Shown one piece after another: positions 22,978 to 31,709 of a stretch of DNA of 64,000 nucleotides. Within the stretch, counting starts at the first letter, position 1; each line of letters opens with the position of its first letter. The notes beneath the pieces were generated by a model. The model ran no database searches and was not told where the DNA came from. It saw nothing but the letters and a program-made list of their open reading frames with translations. A program made the translations under genes and the position numbers. The DNA is from Falsibacillus pallidus (lineage in GTDB: Bacteria > Bacillota > Bacilli > Bacillales > DSM-25281), in the NCBI RefSeq assembly GCF_003350505.1, contig NZ_QQAY01000002.1, forward strand, positions 306,276-370,275. Reading direction: 5' to 3'.

Positions 22978-24486
22978 ATGAAGAGACGACGCATGGAGTT
23001 TTTGTTTCTGCTGGTATTGATGGCAGCGTTGTATGTGATTTTTTTAACGGGGTATTCCTTTTGGATTAAACTCTCGTTTGCATTGATTTACACATTTATC
23101 ATACTGATTACAGCTTATTCCCTGATGCTTGAGAATCGATCGGCGCAGGCGACGCTGCTATGGATTTATGTGCTGGTATTCATACCGGTGCTTGGGTATT
23201 TATTTTACCTTTATTCCGGGCAGCTCTATCTGAAAGGTTATTTGTTCTACCATAAACGGAGGAATGACAGGGATGAATGGGAGAGGGTGATGAAAAGCGA
23301 GTCGTCTCCGGATCTTTCCTTCCTGCAGGACAATCAATTGGAGTTTGCGAAGTTTGCGGATCGTGTCGCCTTCTCATCGCTGAATTCAAAATCAAGGACC
23401 ACCATCCTGAAAAACGGGGATGAGACATTCTCCAAAATAAAAGAAGAACTGGCTAAAGCAGAAGAATACATTCATATGGAATATTATATTTTCCGTTCAG
23501 ACAGGCTTGGAAAGGAAATCATGGACATTCTGATAGAGAAAGCAAAAGCTGGAGTGGAAGTCTTATTTACGTTTGACTCAGCTGGCAGCATACATCTTTC
23601 CAATGAGGACATCAAAGCAATGCAGGCAGCCGGGATTCAGGTTTACCCATTTTCACCGTTGAAATATGGATTCTTTAATCAAAAATTCAACTTCCGCAAT
23701 CATCGAAAGATTATTGTCATTGATGGGAAAGTGGGATTTGTCGGCGGATTGAATGTCGGCATCGAGTATCTTGGCGAGGATCCGGACTTTGGCTTTTGGC
23801 GGGATACCCATATGATGCTGGAAGGGGAAGCCGTCCATACCTTGCATACCGTGTTCTTGCTTGATTGGCAATATGTAAGCGGGGATAATTTACTCGGTGA
23901 TTATGAACCGCCGGTAACAGAGGCTGAAGATGAATGGAATGGCGCTGTGCAGGTGGTTGCAAGCGGACCGGATACGGCAGAAGGAGTCATGAGCGACCTT
24001 TATTATACGATGATGTCATCTGCCAAACAGTCCATCTGGATTGCGACGCCTTATTTCGTACCGAATGAATCGATCCGGACAGCCCTTAGAATTGCAGCAT
24101 CAAAAGGAATTCAGGTGCGCATCATGGTGCCGGAAATCAATGACGGGTTCCTGACCCAGTATGCAACGCGCTCCTATTTCGCTGAACTGCTGCGCTGCGG
24201 TGCGGAGATCTATTCCTATCAAAAAGGATTCATGCACCAGAAAATCATCATTGTGGATGGAAATCTCGCTTCACTCGGAACGGCCAATATGGATATGAGG
24301 AGCTTCCATCTGAATTTCGAGGTCAATGTCTTCATGCTGGGGTCCACATCCATCCGTGATCTTGTCGCTCATTATGAAGCCGATATGAAAGACAGCGTTC
24401 GAATCATGCCGGTCGAATATTATAAACGGGGGATTTGGCATCGGACGAAGGAATCGTTTGCCCGGATGTTCTCCGGCGTTCTGTAA
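22978..24486 (+). CDS. cls: Cardiolipin synthase
   Basis: 502 aa. Two transmembrane helices (about 8-26 and 32-50, with a further hydrophobic stretch 60-80) precede two phospholipase-D HKD motifs: NHRKIIVIDG (His242) and MHQKIIIVDG (His420), each followed by GGLN or GTANMD. The enzyme condenses two phosphatidylglycerols to cardiolipin and glycerol at the membrane. Start ATG 22978 has only a weak ATGGGGT site. Single gene with terminator at 24521-24556. Confidence 0.93.
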   Translation: MKRRRMEFLFLLVLMAALYVIFLTGYSFWIKLSFALIYTFIILITAYSLMLENRSAQATLLWIYVLVFIPVLGYLFYLYSGQLYLKGYLFYHKRRNDRDEWERVMKSESSPDLSFLQDNQLEFAKFADRVAFSSLNSKSRTTILKNGDETFSKIKEELAKAEEYIHMEYYIFRSDRLGKEIMDILIEKAKAGVEVLFTFDSAGSIHLSNEDIKAMQAAGIQVYPFSPLKYGFFNQKFNFRNHRKIIVIDGKVGFVGGLNVGIEYLGEDPDFGFWRDTHMMLEGEAVHTLHTVFLLDWQYVSGDNLLGDYEPPVTEAEDEWNGAVQVVASGPDTAEGVMSDLYYTMMSSAKQSIWIATPYFVPNESIRTALRIAASKGIQVRIMVPEINDGFLTQYATRSYFAELLRCGAEIYSYQKGFMHQKIIIVDGNLASLGTANMDMRSFHLNFEVNVFMLGSTSIRDLVAHYEADMKDSVRIMPVEYYKRGIWHRTKESFARMFSGVL

Positions 24487-24520
24487 AACAGCGTAACAAA
24501 CCTCAAGAGTTTCTTTATCA

Positions 24521-24556
24521 AATAGCGAAACAGAACAGTGTTTCGCTATTTTTGTG
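24521..24556 (+). terminator. Terminator of cls
   Basis: AATAGCGAAACA and TGTTTCGCTATT with a short loop, followed by TTTTG. Confidence 0.85.
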
Positions 24557-24674
24557 TTTAAAAACCCTTATCATATCAAGTATTAAGCAGAATTATAACA
24601 AATTTTTCTATTTGCCTATTTACATGCGTAACGGTGTTATGTTACATTCTATGTATCAGAAAGGAGCGTTTCAT

Positions 24675-25298
24675 TTGAGCCACGAATTAATTTCAAAAAA
24701 GGATTTATTGGACCTTACGGGCATTTCCTACGGACAGCTTTATCGCTGGAAACGGAAGAACTTGATCCCGGAAGATTGGTTCATACGTAAATCGACTTTC
24801 ACGGGTCAGGAAACTTTTTTTCCAAAGCAAAAAATCATGGAGCGGATCGATAAGATTCAAACCATGAAGGAGAACCTTTCGCTCGATGAACTTGCGGATA
24901 TGTTTTCTCCGACTGCCTCCAGTTTAAACCTGACAGCTAGTGAATTAATCTCCCGGGGGATCGCATCAGAAACAGTCATGAATTTCTTTTTGGAACATAC
25001 AGGGGTTTCAGGGGAGTTCCCTTTTGACCAGATCCTGAATCTTTACATGCTCTCGTCAATGCTTGAATCCGGCGACATCCAGCTTGATGAAGGCAGGATG
25101 CTTCTGGAATTGTTGAAGGAACATTCTAAGCAGCTGCAGAAAAAGGACGCGATCATCATCTTTATTCGGAAACTAGGGATATCAAGCTGCCTCATTTTGA
25201 TGAATGGGGAGGACGTGTTTTTTGAAAAAGGGACGAAAATGGTAGCCCGTCTTTCTATCACAAAATGCATGGAAGAACTGAAAACAAAATTACTTTAA
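24675..25298 (+). CDS. yhbD: YhbD-like HTH protein (DUF4004)
   Basis: 207 aa from the TTG at 24675, which has AAGGAGCG at the right distance; the longer frame upstream overlaps cls and its terminator. The N-terminus is a MerR-like helix-turn-helix (KKDLLDLTGISYGQLYRWKR, then NLIPEDWFIRK, EKIMERIDKI region). It is followed 13 bp later by two bactofilin genes, the same order as B. subtilis yhbD-yhbE-yhbF, where the bactofilins are needed for flagellar motility. Probably a regulator or adaptor of the bactofilin pair; its own biochemical role is not known to me. Confidence 0.85.
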   Translation: MSHELISKKDLLDLTGISYGQLYRWKRKNLIPEDWFIRKSTFTGQETFFPKQKIMERIDKIQTMKENLSLDELADMFSPTASSLNLTASELISRGIASETVMNFFLEHTGVSGEFPFDQILNLYMLSSMLESGDIQLDEGRMLLELLKEHSKQLQKKDAIIIFIRKLGISSCLILMNGEDVFFEKGTKMVARLSITKCMEELKTKLL

Positions 25299-25311
25299 AT
25301 GGGGGATTAAT

Positions 25312-26031
25312 ATGAACGCGAATAAACTAGGGGATCTTCAAATCAATGGGATCGGCTCATCAAATGGCGGAACCTTTAATAAAGTCCAATTGAATGGAAA
25401 AGGTACTGTAAATGGGGATGCGGAATGCACAATTTTCGAATGCAACGGAGCAGGTGTGATGAATGGAAATGTGAAAGCAGAGAAAGCGACGGTCAGCGGC
25501 TCAGCGAAAATCAACGGACAATTGACGGTAGACGAAATAAATGTAAACGGCTCTGCTTCCATTCAAGAAAATGTCCAAATGGGGAAAATGACTGTGGCTG
25601 GCAAAGCTACCGTCGGAGGCAATCTTAAAGGGGAAGAGATGACTGTCAATGGCAAAGTGACTATTGATGGAGATTGTGAAGTCGAAAGCTTCAAAGGCGA
25701 AGGTGCTTTTATGATAGGCGGCCTCCTGAATGCGGAAACGGTAAGGATCAAACTTTCTGGGGAAAGCAAAGCAAAGGAAATCGGCGGTCAACAAATCATT
25801 GCTACTCAAGAGAAGCAAGCATTATTAAAACTGATTAAATCCTTTTTTCCAAATAAACTTGAAGCAGAAGTCATCGAAGGGGACGAAATCGAACTTGAAG
25901 GGACCACTGCACAAGTTGTGCGCGGCAATCAAGTGGTGATTGGACCAAACTGCGAAATCGGATTGGTCGAATACAGCGGAACATTCTTTCAAGATAAAAA
26001 CGCTGTGGTGAAAGAATCAAGAAAGATCTAA
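25312..26031 (+). CDS. bacE: Bactofilin BacE (YhbE-like)
   Basis: 239 aa. A bactofilin beta-helix built of short repeated strands rich in G, N, V and K (GGTFNKVQLNGKGTVNGDAE, then ATVSGSAKINGQLTVDEINV) covers about residues 10-165, followed by a C-terminal domain ending GNQVVIGPNCEIGLVEYSG. Bactofilins polymerise without nucleotides into membrane-linked filaments. Operon with yhbD and the paralogous bacF (20 bp downstream), which shares the CEIGLVEYS ending. Confidence 0.88.
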   Translation: MNANKLGDLQINGIGSSNGGTFNKVQLNGKGTVNGDAECTIFECNGAGVMNGNVKAEKATVSGSAKINGQLTVDEINVNGSASIQENVQMGKMTVAGKATVGGNLKGEEMTVNGKVTIDGDCEVESFKGEGAFMIGGLLNAETVRIKLSGESKAKEIGGQQIIATQEKQALLKLIKSFFPNKLEAEVIEGDEIELEGTTAQVVRGNQVVIGPNCEIGLVEYSGTFFQDKNAVVKESRKI

Positions 26032-26051
26032 GTAGAAAGAGGGGAGTATTT

Positions 26052-26792
26052 ATGAGCGGACAAAATCATGTGAAAATTCATGGATCAGGAAGTGCATCCG
26101 GAGGAACATACGATAAAATCACCATCCGCGGGGAAGGAACGATCCTTGATGATGTGGAATGCCAGGTCTTTAAGACATTTGGCACCAGTGAATTGCAGGG
26201 TGATATCCGATACGAAAAACTGGATGTGTTCGGCGAAACCAATGTAAAAGGCGCCATGCATGGCACTGGACTGAAAGTGATTGGGCAGCTCACTTCTGGA
26301 AGTGATGCAGTTATTCATCATACAAAAGTGCGTGGATCACTTGACCTTGCTGGAGGAATCAAAGGAGAGAAAGCAGATATCAAAGGGAGCATTTCATCTG
26401 GTGGAAATATTGAAATGGAAACCTTCCAACTCCATGGCAATTTCGTTGCAGCAGGCTTGCTGAGTGCGGAAGTGCTGGATGTTGGTTTAAGGTTTGGCGT
26501 GAGCCGTGCAGCAGAAATCGGCGGCAGCAAAATTTCTATCAAGAAAAAATCTGCACTTCCTTTTTTACCGTTCGGCAAAGGGGATGGCACCCTGGAAGTC
26601 AAGATCATCGAAGGGGATGACATTACGATTGAAAATACACGTGCGGATATTGTGCGAGGCAAGAATGTGACTATCGGTTCAGGATGTGAAATCGGATTGG
26701 TTGAATATTCGGAGTCCTTCAAGCATAATTCTAATTCGACTATTAAAGAAAAAATATTTAATGGATCATATGAAAAGCCGCAGATGAAATGA
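26052..26792 (+). CDS. bacF: Bactofilin BacF (YhbF-like)
   Basis: 246 aa, paralogue of the preceding gene. Beta-helical repeats from about residue 12 (GGTYDKITIRGEGTILDDVE) to 165, then the shared C-terminal section (IIEGDDITIENTRADIVRGK, GCEIGLVEYS). RBS AGAGGGGAG. The stop codon lies inside the terminator stem (26774-26811). Expected to co-assemble with BacE near flagellar basal bodies, by analogy with B. subtilis. Confidence 0.88.
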   Translation: MSGQNHVKIHGSGSASGGTYDKITIRGEGTILDDVECQVFKTFGTSELQGDIRYEKLDVFGETNVKGAMHGTGLKVIGQLTSGSDAVIHHTKVRGSLDLAGGIKGEKADIKGSISSGGNIEMETFQLHGNFVAAGLLSAEVLDVGLRFGVSRAAEIGGSKISIKKKSALPFLPFGKGDGTLEVKIIEGDDITIENTRADIVRGKNVTIGSGCEIGLVEYSESFKHNSNSTIKEKIFNGSYEKPQMK

Positions 26793-26811
26793 TCTGCGGC
26801 TTTGTTTTTTT
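26774..26811. terminator. Terminator of the yhbD-bacE-bacF operon
   Basis: AAGCCGCAGAT and ATCTGCGGCTT form an 11-bp stem, followed by TG and eight T. Confidence 0.9.
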
Positions 26812-27097
26812 ACGGCTTATTAAAATGGTACATATCAATGAAAAACGGGAAAAATGTAATGGCAACAGCTACTGCCAGTATCAGGATGAGACCGGAGTAT
26901 TTCCAGCGTCCCCGTTCCCTTCTGATAAAGCTGACGATGCAGTAAACCAAACTGAAAAGGATGGCCAGTGCGCCTGCGATTGTGAAAAGACCCGTCAAAA
27001 ATGAACCAAATCCTACTGCTTGTGCGAAGAATTCAAGAATGATTCCTACGATTGCCAGGAGGAAGGACTTGAGGCCGAATTTCATTCCGTAAAACAT
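26810..27097 (-). CDS. Small membrane protein, unknown family
   Basis: 95 aa from the ATG at 27097 (MFYGMKFGLKSFLLAIVG), preceded by GAGAGGTGATC. Three transmembrane segments (about 8-26, 31-54, 66-86), with a basic loop IRRERGRWK between the second and third. No recognised family. Convergent with the bactofilin operon, whose terminator it shares. Confidence 0.7.
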   Translation of the reverse strand: MFYGMKFGLKSFLLAIVGIILEFFAQAVGFGSFLTGLFTIAGALAILFSLVYCIVSFIRRERGRWKYSGLILILAVAVAITFFPFFIDMYHFNKP

Positions 27098-27257
27098 GTC
27101 GATCACCTCTCAAAACCAATCTGAATTACAGAATATGCAAGAGGGACAGCAGTGATGACGGGATGAATGAAGTGACAAAAAATTGTAACGAAAGTCCGAT
27201 TTTTAGTGAGCTAGTTTAAAAAATATAGCGCCCTGGATTCAAGGCGCTTAATTGTTC

Positions 27258-28100
27258 TTAATTAAATGTTTTCTCCTCAGCCGCATCCACCGTGTGCTTG
27301 AGCAGCATGGAAATCGTCACCGGGCCGACGCCGCCTGGGACAGGGGTGATGGCACTTGCGTTTTCATAGCATGCATCATAGTCGACATCGCCGATATTTC
27401 CTTTATTATAGCCGGCATCCAGGATGACCGCGCCTTTTTTGATCCAATCGCCTTTGACAAATTCCGGTCTACCGACAGCAGCAATAACGATGTCGGCCTG
27501 CTTGACGATGTCAGGGAGATTTTGCGTGTGTGAATGGCACGTAGTCACTGTCGCATCGCGGTTAAGAAGCAATGCTGAGACAGGTTTTCCGAGAATCGGA
27601 CTCCTGCCGATGACAACGGCGTGCTTTCCTTTCACAGGAATTTCGTAGTCATCAATGATGCGCAAAATCGCTGCTGGTGTACAGGATGGATATTTTCCGA
27701 AGCCGAGGGCCGTCTGTCCGTAGCCGAAGCTGGTTACACCGTCGACATCCTTTTCGATGTCAATCCGCTCAAATGCTGCACGCTCATCGACATGCGAAGG
27801 GACAGGGTGCTGCAGAAGAATGCCATCTACTTTTTCATCCTCGTTTAATTCATCAATCACCGCAAGCAGTTCCTCAGTCGTGGTTTCTTCCGGCAGATGA
27901 ATGCGCTTGGAGTCAATGCCGATTTTCTGACAGGCATTCCCTTTCATGCGTACATAGGTTTCTGAGGAAGGATCATCTCCAACCAATATGGTGGCAAGAC
28001 ATGGCGTCTTTCCTTTCTTTTTCAACTCTTCGACTCGTTCCTTCAAGCTGGCTTTCACGCCTTCAGCTACTTTGGTCCCATCCAAGATCAACTTTTCCAT
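27258..28100 (-). CDS. folD: Bifunctional methylene-THF dehydrogenase/cyclohydrolase FolD
   Basis: 280 aa. Family signatures: LATILVGDDPSSETYVRMKG (with the catalytic Lys of the YxxxK pair), DGILLQHPVPSHVDE, the NADP-binding VVIGRSPILGKPVSALLL, and the terminal ITPVPGGVGPVTISML. It interconverts 5,10-methylene- and 10-formyl-tetrahydrofolate in the one-carbon pool feeding purine synthesis. RBS GGAGGG. The 5-prime leader carries a ZTP riboswitch, so expression should rise when 10-formyl-THF is short and ZMP/ZTP builds up. Confidence 0.95.
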   Translation of the reverse strand: MEKLILDGTKVAEGVKASLKERVEELKKKGKTPCLATILVGDDPSSETYVRMKGNACQKIGIDSKRIHLPEETTTEELLAVIDELNEDEKVDGILLQHPVPSHVDERAAFERIDIEKDVDGVTSFGYGQTALGFGKYPSCTPAAILRIIDDYEIPVKGKHAVVIGRSPILGKPVSALLLNRDATVTTCHSHTQNLPDIVKQADIVIAAVGRPEFVKGDWIKKGAVILDAGYNKGNIGDVDYDACYENASAITPVPGGVGPVTISMLLKHTVDAAEEKTFN

Positions 28101-28124
28101 ATATGTATCCCTCCTGAGAAAAAA

Positions 28125-28245
28125 TAAAAAGAGATAAGGGGAATCTAATCCTTATCTCTGCCCAGACGACCCGACGTTATACTGAACACAGCTCCCTTGT
28201 GGTTGATTCCACGTTTGTCGTCAGTCACTGTGCAGGCAAGCTTGT
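28125..28245 (-). promoter_or_regulatory. ZTP (pfl) riboswitch with terminator, controlling folD
   Basis: On the minus strand the leader reads CAGTGACTGACGAC, then CGTGGAATCAACCACAAGGG ending in AGC, and after a spacer GTCGGGTCGTCTGGGCA: the conserved parts of the pfl/ZTP aptamer (about 28159-28240). It is followed by a terminator stem AGAGATAAGG and CCTTATCTCT with TTTTTATTTTT (28125-28158), then the folD ribosome binding site. ZTP binding is known to favour read-through. Confidence 0.85.
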
Positions 28246-28431
28246 ATGTTACGGACATCATATCACAAACTGTATGTCCAATCAACTCAGATGCGAATGT
28301 TATTTATTAAAAATCACATAATGTTCGTATTTTGTCGAAAATCGGATAAATTATTCCATTAAGATTTAACAGCGAATAATATTCCATAATCAGTAAAAAA
28401 TAGGGATATTAACTGTCGTAAGGGGATCAAG
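28246..28431. other. Divergent promoter region without a gene
   Basis: AT-rich intergenic DNA upstream of both folD (minus) and the duplicated-domain membrane protein (plus). I see no further structured element and no supported ORF. Confidence 0.5.
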
Positions 28432-29220
28432 ATGAAGAATATTAAAAGCGACGATACGGCACGGCGCTATAGGGCGCAGGTCAGCATTCTTGGCACCACT
28501 CAAGTTCATCTGCGCAATCCCTACATTGTCGCCTGGTGGTCTGCCGCATTTCCAGGCTTCGGGCATCTGCTCCTTTCAAAATACTTAAGAGGATACGTAC
28601 TCTTCATCTGGGAAGTCGTCATCAATTTAAAAGCGCATGTCAATCTCGGAATGATCTATTCCTTTCAAGGGAAAATCGAAGAGGCAAAGGCAGTGCTGGA
28701 CACAAGATGGCTCCTCATCTACATTCCGGTTTATCTTTTCGCCATATGGGACAGCTACCGCACTACAGTCGACATGAACAAAATCTATTACCTAGCTGAC
28801 AAAGAAAATCACCGGTACTCAACCTTCGACATGGGATCGCTTGAAATCAATTACATGGACAAACGGCAGCCATTTTTGTCTGTCATCTGGTCCATGTTCA
28901 TGCCAGGACTCGGACAGCTGTATATCCACCGTATTGCTACGGCATTCTTCATTATCGTGTGGACGGTTGTATTCTTCTTCCAGTCACATGAACTCGAAGC
29001 AATCCAACTCCTGTTTATGGGGGATATTGCGGGGTCCACTAAAGTGCTGGATGAAGAGTGGCTGCTATTTTTCCCGTCCATTTACGGCTTTTCCGTTTTC
29101 GATTCCTATTTGAATACCGTTGAAAACAATAAGCTGTTTAAGCAAGAGCAGAAACAATTTTTAAAAGATAATTATCAAAATAAGCATTTTGTCGTAAAAA
29201 AGGGATTCATATTGGAGTGA
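28432..29220 (+). CDS. Membrane protein with internal duplication, unknown family
   Basis: 262 aa. Two similar halves of about 90 residues: the first has NPYIVAWWSAAFPGFGHLLL, then VLDTRWLLIYIPVYLFAIWD and SYRTTVDMNKIY; the second has QPFLSVIWSMFMPGLGQLYI, then VLDEEWLLFFPSIYGFSVFD and SYLNTVENNKLF. Each half carries two or three membrane segments. The FPGFGHLLL/MPGLGQLYI motifs recall the small TM2-like fold. No function known. Weak RBS GTAAGGGG. The next gene starts 4 bp after the stop, so the two form an operon. Confidence 0.75.
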   Translation: MKNIKSDDTARRYRAQVSILGTTQVHLRNPYIVAWWSAAFPGFGHLLLSKYLRGYVLFIWEVVINLKAHVNLGMIYSFQGKIEEAKAVLDTRWLLIYIPVYLFAIWDSYRTTVDMNKIYYLADKENHRYSTFDMGSLEINYMDKRQPFLSVIWSMFMPGLGQLYIHRIATAFFIIVWTVVFFFQSHELEAIQLLFMGDIAGSTKVLDEEWLLFFPSIYGFSVFDSYLNTVENNKLFKQEQKQFLKDNYQNKHFVVKKGFILE

Positions 29221-29224
29221 AAAT

Positions 29225-29719
29225 ATGCAAATTTTTTCGACCTTCCAGCATACAACTTATATAGAAATGGCCATTACAGCACTCCAGGAAAAAGGGATAA
29301 AAAAAGAGAATATCTTTGCGGTTCCCCTGCAGAATCCTCCTGCTGATCCAAAATTGTTTGATACCATGCACCATTCAGACGGGGTGTCATTAAGTGATAT
29401 CGGCATGGTGCTTGCTACAGCCTTTTCGGTCATTGGCGCCAGTATCGGTTTTTCTTTGAAATGGGGGCCGATCTATTGGGGTTTGATTTATGCAGCAGCC
29501 GGATTTATTCTAGGGTTCGTGATCAAATTGATTTATTATAAGAAGAATAAGGTCAAAATGAAGCTGCAAGCGGGATTGATATCAGAAGTAATCTTGATTG
29601 TGGAATGCTTGGAAACCCAAGTGGACAGCGTGGAGCATATACTAAATATGTTTCGGGTCATGGGGATTGGGAAAGTGGCCAACTCGCTGGAAACAACGGA
29701 TTCCTTTTTACAGGAATAA
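29225..29719 (+). CDS. Membrane protein with split cytoplasmic domain, unknown family
   Basis: 164 aa. An N-terminal alpha/beta stretch (QIFSTFQHTTYIEMAITALQ, then EKGIKKENIFAVPL) is followed by two transmembrane segments (about 58-80 and 84-103) and a second alpha/beta stretch (EVILIVECLETQVDSVEHIL). This looks like a ferredoxin-like ACT/YflT-type domain interrupted by a membrane hairpin, but I cannot name a family. RBS GGAGTGA. Co-transcribed with the duplicated membrane protein before it. Confidence 0.7.
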   Translation: MQIFSTFQHTTYIEMAITALQEKGIKKENIFAVPLQNPPADPKLFDTMHHSDGVSLSDIGMVLATAFSVIGASIGFSLKWGPIYWGLIYAAAGFILGFVIKLIYYKKNKVKMKLQAGLISEVILIVECLETQVDSVEHILNMFRVMGIGKVANSLETTDSFLQE

Positions 29720-29806
29720 TTAACATTCATTTTACAGGCTTAAAGAGAGCCTGTTTTCTTTTTTTCGATATAATGGAGAAAAAGAGCATAAGGGAGTTAA
29801 AAAAGA

Positions 29807-30127
29807 ATGACGAGTTTTACAAAGAATGTAGTGGAGATCATCTTATCCATCCCAGAGGGGAAGGTCATGTCATACGGACAGATTGCAAGGGCGGCGGGAA
29901 GTCCACGCGCTGCGAGGCAAGTGGTGAGAATCCTCCACAGTATGAGTGCTAAATACAACCTGCCCTGGCACAGGGTCATCAACTCAAAAGGAGAAATCGG
30001 ATTTCAGGATGAAGATTCGATGCGCGAGCAAGTCGATCGTCTAGAATATGAAGGGGTTGAAGTGTCACCCAAAAACAAGATCGATCTAACGGAATTCGGC
30101 TGGATTCCGGATAGACATGTGCAGTAG
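29807..30127 (+). CDS. Alkyltransferase-like protein (ATL)
   Basis: 106 aa, the C-terminal DNA-binding domain of O6-alkylguanine alkyltransferases alone: IPEGKVMSYGQIARAAGSPR and ARQVVRIL (recognition helix), then LPWHRVINSKGEIG. The alkyl-accepting cysteine of PCHRV is replaced by Trp54, the defining change of ATL proteins (Atl1/YbaZ), which bind O6-alkylguanine and hand the lesion to nucleotide excision repair. RBS AAGGGAG. Single gene. Confidence 0.9.
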   Translation: MTSFTKNVVEIILSIPEGKVMSYGQIARAAGSPRAARQVVRILHSMSAKYNLPWHRVINSKGEIGFQDEDSMREQVDRLEYEGVEVSPKNKIDLTEFGWIPDRHVQ

Positions 30128-30189
30128 TGAATAAGATGGCAGGCAAGTCTTCATACTAAAGGTAAATATCCCCAGAGGAGGGGAACGTG

Positions 30190-30804
30190 ATGGCTCAACC
30201 ATCTTTCAAAAAAATTCACCTTGCTTTGCTAGTCATTGTCCTGCTTGTTTTGATCTGGTCCGGAATTTCCCCGAAAAGCTATCTGACATGGTCTCTGGAA
30301 GTAGGACCCGCCACCTTAGGCATCATCGTTCTGGCTGCTGCATATCGGAAATTCCAATTTACCACGCTTGTCTACATCATCCTATCCGTCCTGTGCATTT
30401 GGATGTTCATTGGCGGACATTATACGTATGAACGAGTGCCGCTCTTTAATTGGATCAAAGATCATTTCCACCTGAAACGGAATGAGTATGATCGAGTCGG
30501 ACATTTTCTCAAAGGCTTTGCCGCCATCGCCGTCAGGGAAGTGTTGATAAGAAAATCCTGTCTGAAGCCTTCTAAGTGGCTGATCTTTCTCGTCCTTTGC
30601 GTCGTTCTCGCCTTGTCGGCATCCTATGAAATCGCCGAGTGGCTGGCGGCGGAAATCCTGGGACGTGAAGCACATGATTTCCTTGGGACGCAAGGGGACA
30701 TATGGGATTCCGAGTGGGATATGGCCCTTGCTTTTTTAGGCGGGGTGCTCAGTCTTCTTACATTATCACGATTGCATCAATATTATCTAAGGCTCTTTTC
30801 TTAA
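30190..30804 (+). CDS. DUF2238 (YjdF-like) membrane protein
   Basis: 204 aa from the ATG at 30190 (RBS GAGGAGGGG); GTG at 30187 is possible. About six transmembrane segments with the family motifs GGHYTYERVPLFNWIK, YDRVGHFLKGF, and SYEIAEWLAAEILGREAHDF followed by GTQGDIWDSEWDM. The conserved acidic and histidine residues in the last two blocks suggest a metal site in the membrane, but the function of the family is unknown. Confidence 0.85.
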   Translation: MAQPSFKKIHLALLVIVLLVLIWSGISPKSYLTWSLEVGPATLGIIVLAAAYRKFQFTTLVYIILSVLCIWMFIGGHYTYERVPLFNWIKDHFHLKRNEYDRVGHFLKGFAAIAVREVLIRKSCLKPSKWLIFLVLCVVLALSASYEIAEWLAAEILGREAHDFLGTQGDIWDSEWDMALAFLGGVLSLLTLSRLHQYYLRLFS

Positions 30805-30975
30805 AGTTTGTTGCTTTATGCAGTAAATCAGAATAACTGATGCAATCTATGCAGAAGATTTAGCTCGAAAAGAGCCTGGATACTTTATCCCAATGCGCAA
30901 AACATGTATTTATACGTTAAAATCGGCTTTAAGATTTTAACAACAATGTTTACGAAAACAGCCTTATTTAATCAA

Positions 30976-31009
30976 AAAAGGAACCCTTTCCAAGTGAGAG
31001 GGTTCCTTC
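30976..31009. terminator. Terminator of the RDD gene
   Basis: AAGGAACCCT and AGGGTTCCTT form a 10-bp stem; the minus strand is followed by TTTTTTG, the plus strand by CTTGCTGTTCTTT. Confidence 0.8.
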
Positions 31010-31019
31010 TTGCTGTTCT

Positions 31020-31448
31020 TTAAAGTTCTACCGGTTTCATTTCTCCTGGCTTTGCATACGTCACATAAGTGCCGGCGATAAAGTCATGGATTGAGCGTTT
31101 ATCGTCGCGCACACCAACCATGATGGCACTGACAATCACACCGATTCCAAGGGTCACCACATAAACAAGCCCCGCGACGACAATCCGGAGAAGCATAGTC
31201 CAAATCGTGACATTGCTGCCATCCACTTTGACAATGCGGATGCCGACAATCCTTTTCCCAACCACATACCCCGACCATAACACCGGCGTAATCAAATCAT
31301 AAAGGAGCGTCAAGTTATTAAGCGGATGGTTTGTTTGAAAGTCCTGGTAAAATAAAAAACTGATGATTAGTCCAAGTGGAGTGGAAACGATCAATCCATC
31401 CAGCAGCGTAGCCCCCAAGCGGATCCAAAATCCTGCAGGTCTTACCAT
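31020..31448 (-). CDS. RDD family membrane protein
   Basis: 142 aa from the ATG at 31448 (MVRPAGFWIRLGATLLDGLI), behind AAGGAAGGAG. The RDD signature is present: Arg in the first segment, Asp in LLDG, Asp in the loop DKRSIHDFIAGT. Three or four transmembrane segments. The family is broad and some members act in ion exchange; no specific role can be given. Its 5-prime side faces the SLH-CAP gene. Confidence 0.85.
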   Translation of the reverse strand: MVRPAGFWIRLGATLLDGLIVSTPLGLIISFLFYQDFQTNHPLNNLTLLYDLITPVLWSGYVVGKRIVGIRIVKVDGSNVTIWTMLLRIVVAGLVYVVTLGIGVIVSAIMVGVRDDKRSIHDFIAGTYVTYAKPGEMKPVEL

Positions 31449-31709
31449 GTGAAAAACTCCTTCCTTACCCATATAGTAGGAAATTATACCATAGAAAAGA
31501 TGGGGAATGACGGTACATTTTATTTTATTCAAGGGTTTCTTTCCTCAATACGAAATATTTCACCTTACATGAATATTCTTCCACAATCGTTACTTACTGG
31601 AACATCCTCCATTGCCGTTAAGGTTCAGGTATACTTTGGTTAGGCTGCCAATCTAGCAGCCGTATTTTCACGCATTGCGAGATAAATAGAATCAGAGGAG
31701 GAAAAGCAG

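Noticed and set aside
24435-24674. Longer YhbD start overlapping cls
   Set aside because: It crosses the cls terminator; the TTG at 24675 has AAGGAGCG in the right place and matches the family start.
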